Of a stretch of 64,000 nucleotides of DNA, positions 1 through 11,433 are shown one piece after another. The position numbers were made by a program, and so were the translations under genes. The stretch spans positions 538,181 through 602,180 of the forward strand of contig JNVV01000004.1 of NCBI GenBank assembly GCA_000733355.1, in the 5' to 3' direction. A model generated the notes under the pieces. It saw only the letters and a program-made list of their open reading frames with translations. It had not been told where the DNA came from and did no database searches. Position 1 is the first letter of the stretch; each line of letters starts with the position of its first letter. Source of the stretch: Falciphora oryzae (taxonomy: Eukaryota > Ascomycota > Sordariomycetes > Magnaporthales > Magnaporthaceae).

Positions 1-898
1 GGAAGGGCGGACGTTCGGGTTGCCGTCCTTGGCGCAGTGGAGGGCGGCGGAAACGGCGAGCAGGGCGCCTGCTGAAGCACCGCCCAGGGCAAATCGTGCG
101 CCATCAAGATCCAGCTTGCCGACGCCGTTTTCCGGCGAAAGGAGCCAGCGCAGTGCGGCGACGCTATCCTCGATGGCTGCGGGGTACTTGTGCTCTGGCG
201 CGAGACGGTAGCCAATGCTGGCCACAACACATCGTGATTCTAAATATTATTTATGTTTGTCAGCGTCGGCAGGCAGACAGAGAATACCAACAAAACAAAC
301 ATCATGATCCAGAAACTTCAATCTCCGTGGTCGGCAATTCCAAGTTGCCAAAGATAGCATGATCGACGACCCTAGTCCAACATGTGATGTTGCTTGGATG
401 TAGAGGCACCTGCACGAGGACGAAAACGGATTCGACTGCAGGACCCAAAAACCACGCAGAACGAATGGGACAGACAGGGCAAGGCCTACCTTGGCAGATA
501 CGAGTAATGATGTCCAGGTCGCTGTCGAGGTCGCCCAGGGCGAAGCCGCCGCCGTGGAACCAAACAAAAAGCGGCCACCCCGCGTCTGGGCGGGGCGAGT
601 CGGAGGGGCCCTCGGTGCTGGGCACGAATGCGCGGATTTGGAACAGGCCCAGATCGAAGTCTTCCACGGCCCCGACGGGCACAGGGCCCAGGCCAAGGGG
701 CGCGTTGGGCGAGCCTCGGCGGATGGCCGGGTCCCACGGCTTCTCGTGGTCGGGGAAGAAGTACTGCAGCACCTCGTCGTGCAGCTTAACGTACTGCGGG
801 TCGAGCCTCGGGCGGACGTCAGGGTGCAGCGGCTGCCACACTTTCCTCTGCTGGCCGTCGGTGGTGGTGGTGTCTGCTGCAGGCGGCGTGGCGGACAT
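1..898 (-). CDS. alpha/beta hydrolase fold-3 (HSL-type esterase/lipase), 3' end outside window
   Basis: Hormone-sensitive-lipase-type serine hydrolase, expected to cleave carboxyl esters; the substrate cannot be read. Exon 1 runs from 898 to 490 and holds the oxyanion-hole signature HGGG in WPLFVWFHGGGFALGD. Exon 2 starts at 239 after a TTTAG acceptor and continues past the window edge. It holds SIGYRLAPEHKYPAAIED and the nucleophile elbow G-A-S-A-G. The donor at 490/489 reads G|GTAGGC, and the join gives ICQ-ESR-CVVASIGYR in frame. The catalytic Asp and His lie outside the window. The start at 898 (MSATPP) is chosen because the in-frame extension to 1141 is low-complexity and basic. Family membership is firm; the exact start is less so. 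Confidence 0.85.
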
Positions 899-3800
899 GG
901 CTCGGCGGCGGAATGTGGCGTTCCACCAGGAGGGTGGGAACAACCTTGCTTTTTTGCCCTTCTTGGTGGTTGCTTGTGTGTGTTCCTGGCGCTGCTCCTC
1001 CCCCACTGCCCCGGGGGCTGTCCCTGCCCGCGAACTGCCGCGCGGGTTCGATGTGGCGGGCCTTGGATGCGGGTGAGGTTGTAAATCGGGTGCGATGTCG
1101 GTGGTGTTCTTTCTCGAAGGCAGTAGATTGGGGAGACACATGCGAGCTATTAGATCCGAAGCGCTGGGGTTTTTGCTGGCTGCCCCTGATGTGGTGTGAA
1201 AGCGGGTGTGGAGTCTCCAAGTGGCCAGTGCCAGTAGGTGCCTGGGTGGGTGGGAGAAACGGTGTGAGCCGGGTTTCTGGGTCGGCCGACTGGCTGGCTT
1301 CTGGGCCCGGCTGGCTGCTCTTGTCTTTTTCTAGAACCAGGAAATTGAAGCCAGAACGCTCGGCAAAACAGCTCGTGTGGGCCCACCCCTTGCAGCCCTT
1401 GCTAGTAGTAAGGTTTTTCTTCTTCCTTTTCGCCTTGTTTTCTTTTTTATCCCTCCGCCCTCGCCTGATGTCTTCTTTCTTAATTTTTTTTTTCTTGCTT
1501 CTTTTTAAGGCTGATGTGGCAGGCGGGATGGCAGGCCTGTGAACCCTGTCGACCCGGTCTTGGAGACTTAGGGGGTCGGACCGGGCTTGAGGATCCTCGA
1601 GGGTCTGGACGGGCGACTGGCGTTGGCGGCACCGCCTTGTTGCAAGATGATGTCCGTGTGCGAAGCCGTCAAAGGTCAGAGTGACGCATCAGAAAGTAGC
1701 CTTGGGATGTGCAGGCACAGGCAAAGCGCAGTGCTTGGTACAGTGCCACGGAGTGCCTAGCTGGTCATAGGTAAAAAGAAGGTTTAGATGCCCTTGTCGT
1801 CTTGGTAGTAGCGCCGGCGTCCTCTTGGTCTTGGTCGAGGAGAGGCCGGGGTTATCAATTTATAAAAGGCTCCACCGGGATGGTGGGCGAGCTGGCACGA
1901 CGGCAGCTTGTTTGCCCAAACACAAGCACAAAATTGAGATACGAGGCAGGCAGCCGGTGCTGTACTAGGGAGGTACCTGCCTCCCTGCCGGAGAACTGGC
2001 GGTCTCTTAGCTCCGTCCAGTCCATGGTTCATGGGGTTTGCAATGGGCGCGTGCCTTTCCGCCCCAAGGCAAGCACCAGGTCGAGACGCAGGTTTGCGGA
2101 GAGTAAGTGAGGCGAGATGATTTCATTTCCCTCCAGGTACCCACTCAGGTACCTGAAACCTAGCCAGGACGGACGCCAAAAAGAAACAGTAAGAAAAAGG
2201 AAAAAAGGAAAAAAAAAACCAAAGTAGCATCAAAAAGAAGAACCAGTGGACCGGTAGGTGGCGGCGCTGTTCCTGGGCTGGCTTATTTTTCCGCCCTGGT
2301 ACTAACTACCTGCAGTTGGCCTGACTACGTAGGCGGGACAGGAGAAAGAAAACGGGACTTTAGCGCCCGGGACGCGGCAGCGAGGGCGGGAGGTCGCGCT
2401 GGCCGGGCAGCTGTCTGTCGTATTCCTACCGTGCCGCAGTGCGTGCAGCAGGGCAGCAGCAGCAGGCCTCCGGCGAGCGAGTTGTAGGTGTAAAAGCAAA
2501 GCGAGCAGAGGAGCCCGGCCAGGCCAGACAGGTCAGGCAGGTCAGGTAGGAAGAAGGCCGACGGCAGGCTGGGCGACGGGTCATGATGATGGTGATGGAG
2601 GGAGGGGTGGCTGCCGCCGCCGCCGCGCGCGTGCGTGGCCGTGGGCTGGCTGCCGTCGCGTCTACAGGTCAAGCCGAGAGGAGCAGTGAGCAGCATTCAG
2701 CACACCACACAACAGCAGGCAGCCGGTCTGACGGATGGATAGCTACAGCAGGAGGCGAGTCAAGAACAGCGCTTACACCGGTCAGACAGTCATCGCATCG
2801 ATGCCCAACCCGACCAGCCAGCCGGGCAGAGGCTGGAGACCGGTCTGGCGCTGGGGTGGGTGCTGCTGGGTGTGCACGTGTGCACGCACGGGGGTTGGTT
2901 TTCCCGACGGGGCGCGCGCGGGCGGCATTGCGATCATCGTTGTGCGCTCTTTGGCGGCGGCGCCGGCTTGGGCGCAGGAACAGGAGCTGGAACGCGCTAA
3001 GAGGGCGGCGGGAAATGGAGGAGGACGGACGGAGGAGGAGGAAGATGGGAAAATAGCAGCACGCATCCGCGAAAAAATTGAGAGAAATCAAAGGGTGGTG
3101 GGCTCTCCCAGTGGTCTGTGACCATCCCAACGTGGTGCCTCTCCCAAAAGCGGAAATCGCAGCCCGCAGCCCACCACTCAGCGCTCTGTCGGTGGGCCAC
3201 ACCGAGCCCCGCCTCGTCTAGCCGTCCCCCACAGGAAGTTCGATTGAGAGGCACAAGACAGGCCCTCGCGGATGGGGACTTCTCAAAGTGCTTGCCGTGC
3301 CGTGGAGCGAGCAGCGCTTAAGCCTTCATTTGATCTTCGCGCCCCATTAAATCCATGGCCTGGCATGCCGAGGTTGGCCGGTGCACACCTAGCGGCAGCT
3401 GTTCAAGTGGAGAACCTGGGTACACGATGGGCGGAGACGCTGTGCAGAAGCACTTCGCTAAATGCCGTGCAACCCAAGGACCGTGCTTTGATGTGCGATG
3501 GAACGAGGCGAGAGGGAAGATTGGAGCTTTGCTTCCTTTGCACACATCGCGGCCGACGGCTGCTACTAATGCTACCGCAGACACGTCGCGTGTGTCCTGG
3601 GTCAACGGGCTTGGTCCCGTGGGTGCTTCTTGGTTTCCATTTTCGTTGGTTTTTTTTTTTTTTCCTTTTCGGTCGTTGCTTTTGCGACACATGAGGGATA
3701 AAACAAAAAGGAAGAAGCAAAAAAAAAAAAATAGTGATCAACATAAAAAAGGAACGAAACCGGTCAAAAGCAAGCAAACACCAAGCAAACACGTTCTCAA

Positions 3801-6800
3801 GCCTCGATTCGCGACCACCAAGGCCAAAACCGCCCTTGCAGCGCAGCCTGCGTGACTGCACAACTGACTGCCTGGCCTGCCCGCTGCCAGCGCCACCCGA
3901 ACAGGGCCCGAACAAAAGGACGGCGGGCGGCGGTCTGCATGGCTTGGCCGCTTTTGTGCTACAGACACTTCCATTCAAAGCCCAGATTTCAGGTCCACCG
4001 CAACCATGCAGCCACCAAGCCACAGCCGGGGTGAGCTTACGAGGTTTTTCTTCTTCTGCTAGACCAGGCGGCAGCACTTGACTGTTTCGGGACGTTTGCT
4101 TTTGGACACATTTTGCCATCTCGAAACCGGCAGCCACCAGTCCTTGTCTCGCTCGATGCCCCCCGCCAAGCGAGGCAACAAAAAAAGAACGGACAGGACA
4201 GACAACAAATCTCCCCCAGACTTCCCGCTCTCCCTGTCAAAGTTGCAGCTAGCCAGCCCATCATGCGAGCGCCGCCGTGCCTTGCGTGCGTGCCTTGCGT
4301 CTGTGGCCCATGATCCCCTCCCTGCAGCGGCTCTCATTCAGTCCTCTCCTCCTTCGTCTTCCTGCCGATACGGACCATGTACATATAGACAGGAGGAGCC
4401 TCACCGGCTTTGACCTCACGGGCCCCTTTTCGTCTCCTTCCGGATATTGTGGCGATGCCCCATCGCCGGTCAGTGCCAACTCGGCCAGTCGCATACGTTT
4501 GGGTTGTGCGGTCACAGTTCGGTACATGCCCACCGCGAGGGGCATCGGTGAGCCGAAGCTGCATCCTGTCGTCGCGCTTGGCGCTCCCCATAGGTACATT
4601 GTACTTATGTATGTACCCCATGAACCTGTGCTGGAGTCTGGAGTTGTGCAGCCCCTCCTCCTCCTCCTCCTCCCTTCTCCACGATAGCCCCGTTGCTTTC
4701 ATGCATCGACAAATTGTCACTTGTACCACGTCGGATTCATGTGCGCACCCGACACTATTTACCGCCTACGCACACGGCAAATCCTCTAGTTTCCTCCATC
4801 ATCCCAGGGGTTCCCGTCTTACTCATTTCCCACCGCGTTCCAGGCCGGCCATCGGGACATCTCGGCCTTTCCGCCGTGTCTACCAAGTCGGGGAAAGTGG
4901 CGATACACTAGTATGAGGGCAAATGGAAAGAAAAAGGGAGGCCCAAAAAAAAAGTCGAGATCTGGGTTTAGCGCCGGGCGGTCACACGCGCGAGCTGCGT
5001 GGCCGCAGGGATCCGCTTGGCACATCGCACCACCCCCAGCTGGCACCCCGAAGACAACCGTGGGGCGGCGCCCGCTGTGTGGCTTGAGCAACGTCGCATC
5101 CGCTGGGCCACACCATGCTGGGGCCAGTGGCATCTGCCGTCGGGTCGAGTGTGATTTGAATCCTTTCTAACTCGGCTTGTCCTTCCAGTTTCTCGAGGCT
5201 GCCCCAGCAAAAAAAAAAAAAAAAATATTGCCCAACAGGGACGAGGGAAGAAAGAAAAGAAGACGAACAAAAAACACCAGCTCACCGAACGCTTGGCTAC
5301 CTAGCGTACAACTCTAGTAAGCTTTTCGAGCTACGTAACTCGCCGTGCCGTCTTTGTTTTTCTGATCATCGACCACGCACGCCGCACGACGTATCCGTGC
5401 CTCTCTTTCGAACCCTTCCAGATCGTGGTCCCCGCGTCCCCCAAACCAGCGCTACTCGGACGAACCTACAGGGCGCGCATGCACCTGACCATACCTGGCT
5501 GTGACCTGTCATATCGGGGCTCATCCACCAGCCCAAAACAAGCCGTCGACGAAGCGCGCTTGTTTGTATTTCAGGGCAGCGGTCGCCTGGGCCGAAACTT
5601 TTTTTTTTCAAACGCTCTCACAGTCGCGGACCACGTTGGGCTGTCTCACGCCCGACGACAGCCGCCAACCCCAGGCTGATGCACATATCTGGGTACGTAT
5701 CGCGCCGCACCGCCCCCCCTCCCTATCGGGCTCGGTGGGATCGGAGCATCGGCTGAGCGGCCGAAGACACCCTCCGTCCCTCACTTTCCACTCCCCCCTG
5801 CCCAAAACTCCCGCCCTTGCCCGCGACCAGAAAACCTAAAACGTTGGTACGCTATCTCGTAACATGTCATATTTCGCGGTTATGTCCGGTTTTTTTCTTC
5901 TCTCGAGGGATCGCGCCGTCGCTAGACAAGGAACAATCGGGCTCCTTTCTCCGTTGCTACCTCACCAGCCGTGCCGAGATTTTTCACTGGCTACTACAAT
6001 TTACCTATTTTTTTTTTTTTTACCTCGATTCCTCCCTTTTGTTCTCGTGTTGGGTTTCAGCCGCGGCTGGCGGCATTTTCCTGCATTCCTCCTCCGGCCG
6101 CGCGCCCCTCTCTCCATACATCTAGGCGTCAAACTCTAGATATGCCAGGCCTTGCCATGCCACCCCAGTATGACAGATGATAGGTGACGGCTGCCCAAAA
6201 GAACAAGGAAACAAAGGGCATTTTGTACCTGCATGCGTGTCCGCTTCGTGTACACAGGTACCTGGCATGTTTATGCGCATCCAATCTGTTTTCCCCTCAA
6301 CCCACCACGGCGCCACCGAGATCCACCACCCTTCGGGAACCTCGGAGGCGGCCTGCTGCGCTAGAAGCCCAAGATAGGGCGTGATCTTTTCCTTCTCAAT
6401 CGGAAGTCGCCTTCGGGATCGCGGGACGGGCTGCACGGCTGGGTGGTTGGTAACGACGGAGGCCGCCGATGATGCCTGGATGCCCAAACGTCTGGCTGTC
6501 GCTCGCCACACCCGTCAGCAAAGAAGGAAGGAAGGAAGAAAAAAAGAAATTGGCCGTCCGCCCTGGGCGCTGCCGCCGCACGCGCCTGCTGCTATGCGGG
6601 TAGGGCATGTACACGCGACGACGGGTACCTCTGGTACGTCATTGTCCTGCTGCTGGCCTGGCATTCTGTCATTTATGATATCTGCCCGCCTGCGTTGATT
6701 TGTCTCGCGGGTCCTGCTTCTTTGTCTCGGATGCGGCGCATGCACCGACTTTTTCGAGCCCTCAGATCCACGCAAATCAGGGGCAAAAGCAGCGGATTCT

Positions 6801-8316
6801 ACTAATTGGTGGCCCTACCTCTTTGCTTTTTTTGTTCCTTCTCCCTTGCTCTCACCATTCCACCCTGACCGGTAACCCTACGTGCCTAGGTGCGTTTCTT
6901 GGTAGTTTGCGTGTTTTGGAGCCGTCATGGCGAACCGCCACACCGGGATTTTCCTCCCTTGTCTCTCTTGCCGAGGGTCTGGTCTCTGGGCTTCACCGCT
7001 CTTGTTCGAAATTCACCATCGGTGAAGCTGACGTCACAAACACGGGCAACGGCCCCCTTGCTCGTCTTCTTTGGTCTGGGCATGTCAAGGCAGATTTTTG
7101 TTTTTAGGGGATCTTCACTTCTCCAGAGACGTCATTTACGAACACGGCAGTTCGATCAATGGCGTATAGCACATGGTTGATATCATGCGCACGTAGCATA
7201 CCCCTCATGCGTTGCTGCAAACGCCCTGGCCCCTTTTCTTGGAGGGGACGTGACATCAGCGCTAGCATTGGGCTTGTCTGCCCATCACTCGCTTGCGTCT
7301 CACCACGAACGCACAAAAAAGCAATCTTGACACCCGCCGGCTGCACCGTGCCAAGCCTCTCTCCGGTCTTCGTATCACCATTTTTTCTGCGTACTGCAGC
7401 CGGTCAGAGCCTAGCGGAGAGTCCGGCGTCGGGATCGGGACCGGTGAAGAAAGACGTGCACGCCCGTTCGGTTTGGCACCGCCCATGTCGACTTCCATAG
7501 TAATTAATTCATCAACGAAGGACGGCAGAAGACGATTGGACATTGGGCGCGGTACGTGTCCAACGCGAATTTGGGATTCTGTTGAGGCGCTATGACACAA
7601 CACGGCATCAAGCGGTGGGATGTTTTTGTTGTGCGCCCTCACAGCGGAATCTAAGGCTTCTCGCCGCTTGATCCCGTCGCCGATGATAGGCCGCTAGGAG
7701 CCTGAGTGCGTCTTTGGACCGCTCCACTCACGGAGATACCAGTGTTCTTGGAGACACAGCATTTGGCTGTGGAACACGGGACGGCACGGGAAACAGCTAA
7801 CCTTGACAACAGTCGTGATCCATGGGTGTAGAGCCGGAAGCATAGAGAATTGTCGAGATTATGAAAGAAATTCGTAATTACCTGTCCGGGGCCGCAAAAG
7901 AACTGACAACACAAGGATACGGATGCCTCACCTAAGATCATGGATTCTGCGCAGAGCCTGGCGGTGAAGAGTTTGTGTGTTCGTGTGCACTGGGAGAGAC
8001 ATTTCCAGAGTCCCGCAACAACCCGCCCCGTGACAACATCAGTTCAAGTTCCATAAATCCTCCAGCCACAAGGTCCTCGTTTATCCCCTTGAGTGCTGTT
8101 GAGGTGCCAACCTTCGTAAGAGGAAATATTTTATGGGTCAAACCACAGCGTGTTATCGTGACCTGAAGGTACCGATTTGCAAAGAAAAACGCGGCTTAGC
8201 TACAAGGTTTATGGCGTACCTTACTGTTTAAAAACTTCTATCGATACTTGGGTTCAGGGCAAAGTTTGGTGGGCATGTAAGTACCGCGAAATTGAACGAT
8301 CTAGTTGGCTGATTCA
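899..8316. other. long gene-poor interval
   Basis: I find no gene I can support in about 7.4 kb. Open frames are short, overlap in several frames and show no domain. The stretch has many homopolymer and pyrimidine tracts: a T-run near 3650, A-runs near 2205, 3720 and 5210, a CTC repeat near 4655 and a T-run near 6010. This suggests long untranslated or regulatory DNA, or an unannotated noncoding transcript. Small multi-exon genes cannot be excluded without transcript data. Confidence 0.5.
8083..8112 (+). repeat. 30-bp inverted repeat, left arm
   Basis: This arm (starting ATCCCCTTGAGTGCTG) matches the reverse complement of 8562-8591 at 29 of 30 positions. The two arms bracket the MITE at 8317-8546 but are not its termini. 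Read through, both arms encode the short peptide VGTSTALKG on opposite strands, which hints at two copies of a decayed coding or repeat sequence. Confidence 0.7.
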
Positions 8317-8546
8317 GGGCCTGTCCTAGACTAACGGTTTTTTGGTTTTTGGTTTTTTGCTAGTTAACCTTTTTTCTAAAATATATCAACACCAGGGGCA
8401 GGATAGCAAAAACAAATTAATATGAGTGCGGTTTAAATAATACAAATCCTTTTCATACGCCTCCTTTTTAATGCAAGGCTTTCAATCTTTAGAAAAATTT
8501 TAGCAAAAAACCAAAAACCAAAAAACCGTTAGTCTAGGACAGGCCC
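8317..8546. mobile_element. MITE with 46-bp perfect terminal inverted repeats
   Basis: A 230-bp non-autonomous element. Its ends (8317-8362 and 8501-8546) are perfect 46-bp inverted repeats beginning GGGCCTGTCC, followed by a T/G-rich tract. It is flanked on both sides by TCA (8314-8316 and 8547-8549), a plausible 3-bp target duplication. The interior of about 138 bp is AT-rich and noncoding. A 3-bp duplication and G-rich TIRs would fit a PIF/Harbinger-like family, but TCA is not the usual TWA target, so the superfamily is only a suggestion. The perfect TIRs point to recent insertion or folding-constrained arms. Confidence 0.85.
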
Positions 8547-8561
8547 TCAGGTGCGATCAGC

Positions 8562-8591
8562 GGTCGGCACCTCAACAGCACTCAAGGGGAT
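8562..8591 (-). repeat. 30-bp inverted repeat, right arm
   Basis: Partner of 8083-8112, with one mismatch in 30. It begins 13 bp beyond the TSD of the MITE. Confidence 0.7.
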
Positions 8592-9261
8592 GGCCGGCAA
8601 GGTAAGTTTCAGAGCACACATTTGTTCCATCATAAGCACTCCCCACAGTGACGCACTACCAGGCACAGGAGCTCTTGGTAAACATCAAATTAGCGACGCG
8701 GAGCACAGAATCTCCTGGTCTAACACTGGGCAACCACATATGAGATGTATGTGAGCCGAAAGGAACATGTTGCCGAAATAAGGGATCTGGGGCCGCGAAT
8801 GGTATTGAAACTTCAAGATCCCATCTGCAGTATGTCCTAAGTCGATAGGTAGGTACCTTACTTGAACTCTCTACCTGGGCGCCTTCGGAGCCTGTCCCTG
8901 ACCTGTGGGGACGACGTGGTGATCCTCCCGGCTTTCATAATCATTGAGGACGCGGCAGTTGATACGCCATAACCCCCATTACGAACAGCTTACCGTATTC
9001 GGCTTTCTTCCTCTCGCATTGGTGATAATCAGGCAAGTTTTGCCATTTCCCCCACACGGGCCCAAAGAGACAACAAAGAGGCTAATGAGTAAAGTTTAAC
9101 GAGACAAGGCTGCCCCGGGCAACACATCCTGGTTCGTTATCACCGCAAGGCTCTACTGTTGATGATCTTCAACTTGGTCGGTTATTTCGTTCCGAATCAT
9201 TGCTGTTGCTTGCCCAATAAGAGAGCGGCGTCTCCTCGAAGCCTCGGCATGGGCCTCTTCT
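8592..9261. other. intergenic, no gene seen
   Basis: No supported ORF, RNA gene or further repeat is visible. Codon content and frame breaks look noncoding. Confidence 0.5.
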
Positions 9262-9680
9262 CACTCGGGGTTTCTAGGCATCTGGGGGCCCACTGTGGTG
9301 GTCACCTCGGTGTAGAGAGACGCTTGGTCTTGCCGGCGGCAGTGGGGATGATGTGATGCTACAGAAAGACAGGAATGATATGAGCCAGGACACGGATTTT
9401 GCTCACTCAAGGCCTCCCGAAGCTCCCCACAACCTCGGTGTGAAGTGGCATTTGTCGCAGTCTTGCCGCCGGCAGCTCGATATTAGGTGTGATCCTAGAG
9501 GGCAGGCGTGGTATGAGCTGAGACGGGGGCTTCCCTTCACTTGAGGCCTCCGGTCACCCAAAGGGCTACTGTGGGGACTAGGGATCTCGGTGTGAGGCGA
9601 TGGATGCTCGGTGTGAATCGACGTCTGTTACAGGCTTTGCCGCCGGCAACCGCAGAGATGTGACCATTCGGGAGGGAAGG
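9262..9680. repeat. diverged tandem repeat, about three 135-140 bp units
   Basis: Three units begin at 9262, 9404 and 9538 with CACTCGGGG, CACTCAAGGCCTCC and CACTTGAGGCCTCC. Each has a CTCGGTGT motif near its middle and TTGCCGSCGGCA about 80-120 bp in, followed by a gap and GTGATSMT. Identity between units is moderate and the unit length drifts (142, 134, about 143 bp). This is an old minisatellite or a triplicated element fragment. No coding frame is kept across units. Confidence 0.6.
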
Positions 9681-11433
9681 AGGGTTATTGACCGGGAAGT
9701 TGATTAGCAATCACTTTGGTTGTTGAACTAACATCCGCATGAAAATACGCCCTTTGCTCTAATCTCACCTGGAATACGCGGCAGCAACCGGAGATGTCGT
9801 CGAAAGTAGTGCTCGGACTCATGATTTCTCAGCCTCGTGCGTCACCACCCTTGTCCAAGGCCTCTGTCTTACTCCCCTGATCCCAACCGCCCAAGAAACC
9901 TGTCTCGAGACGAGGGGCCCTGTTGTGGCTGTTGGCCGGAATAAGGCCGTTAGGCGGTTAGAGATGATCCTACTCGTCTACAAAACGCTAACACGACCAA
10001 TAAGCTCATTCTCGTCGTGATCTTGTCCCTGCCTGGCGCATGGCCAACGGTCGGTCCGTTATCCGTCATGCCCCTATGTTCCAATTCGAGACGCCTAACT
10101 GGATCGAGTATTCGACGCGCCGCTATTCGCCATATCTAGTGTCACGTATGCGCTAGGCTGACGTCGAAATCGACCACCGCAGGCCTCAGACGACACCTGC
10201 GAGGCCATGACCATGCGGCACTGCATCATCCACCTTGACGCTTTGCAAAAAGAGGGCAAAATCCGAGCGCAGACAAACGATTGACATGGACCCATGGCAA
10301 CCAGCGACTCATGCGACTCGCGGGACAGCCCAATCCCGTCATTTCGTCGCAGCCCTGCCCGGGCGGTCTGCGAATCGACCACACCCTCCGGTTCGGGCGA
10401 GCCTGCAGATTCCGGGCTAGAGCAGCGCCTAGCTGGTGATTTTCTCGGTTGCTGTCACCGTCCAAAACGCCGGACCGGCTCAGAACCGAATCGCACGCCT
10501 TCCCTCCGCCGCCGCGTGCCCTCCCGCGGGCGTTTTTAGCTCCGGCACGCGTCGGGCAGTTTTCAAGTAATTTGGTTTTTTGATGCGTCTCCACACCGCA
10601 GCTGCCTGATGCATCCATTTCGCTGCGGGATTGATTTCGATTACTCATTGACGAATTGGCGGGTGCGCCCAGCGAATGAATAAAAAGAAAAAAAAAGAAC
10701 CTAGAAAAAAAAAAAAAAAAAAAAGAGGGCGACAACGCCAAGCCAAGCACCTCAATTGCTGGATTTCCTCTTTCGGCCTCCGACATGGATGGCGAAAATC
10801 TCTGACCTGGATCAACGCCCTTCCCATCGCTCGCTTATTACTCGCAGGCGGCCCGGCTGGGCATCAAAAGGGCCCCCATACCAGTCATTTCACCGTCGCA
10901 TCCGCGGTCTGGGGCCAAGCAGCGGCATCCTTACCTGTGCCGTCGAACCGGTGAGCCTGGCGAACGACACAGCCCGAGCGTCCGCAGGCCTTTTCCTTGT
11001 CGCCCCCGGACTGATAGAGCTAGCGCCGGCCGCCCTCCTCAAAGTCAAACAAACGAGCGAGAGGTCACCACCGTTCTCGTCCAACCTTCTCGAGCGTCCA
11101 CACGCTTCTAGACCGCGCAGGCAAACCAAGGGCGCGAGTGAGCCCGCACATTTGCGTCTGAAAGGTTCGCGTCGCGGCCAAGGGATACGCTGTGCCTCGG
11201 CCTGTCTGTTGCTTCCCGACCGCTACCAGAGCGCCTGTTTTAGCCTAAATATAAACCCGGAGCACTGCGTCTATCTCCGTCTGAACCGAGTCATCGGCAA
11301 ACCACCCCGTTGCCCACACCGAGGTTGCCTCGGCCGCCAGTCTGCGTCACCTTCAGCAGCCAGCCACACGCTTCCCTTCTTGGGATCCGACAGTCCTTAC
11401 AGTCACACCAGTCGATATCATCCCGGCTCACAG
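9681..11433. other. intergenic and 5' region of the permease gene
   Basis: No separate gene is supported. An A-rich run lies at about 10680-10724. An open frame upstream of 11434 is in frame with the permease, but its composition is unlike protein and it has no homology-like motif. I read it as promoter and 5' UTR. Confidence 0.5.
11250..11255 (+). promoter_or_regulatory. TATA-like box upstream of permease
   Basis: TATAAA lies 179 bp before the chosen ATG at 11434, in a CTAAATATAAACC context. Fungal 5' UTRs of about 100-150 nt make this spacing reasonable. Position only; no other support. Confidence 0.35.

Noticed and set aside
302..696. Continuation of the hydrolase frame past 490 as coding
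   Set aside because: Beyond ICQ the frame loses all family similarity. A GTAGGC donor at 489 and a TTTAG acceptor before 239 give the expected YRLAPEH block, so this stretch is intron.
913..1542. 209-codon plus-strand ORF
   Set aside because: Antisense to the hydrolase 5' end, then T-rich low-complexity translation; no domain.
10756..11433. 226-codon in-frame extension of the permease
   Set aside because: Composition is Arg/Pro/Ser-rich without conservation, a TATA-like box lies inside it, and family members start near MAQQPPP-type short tails.
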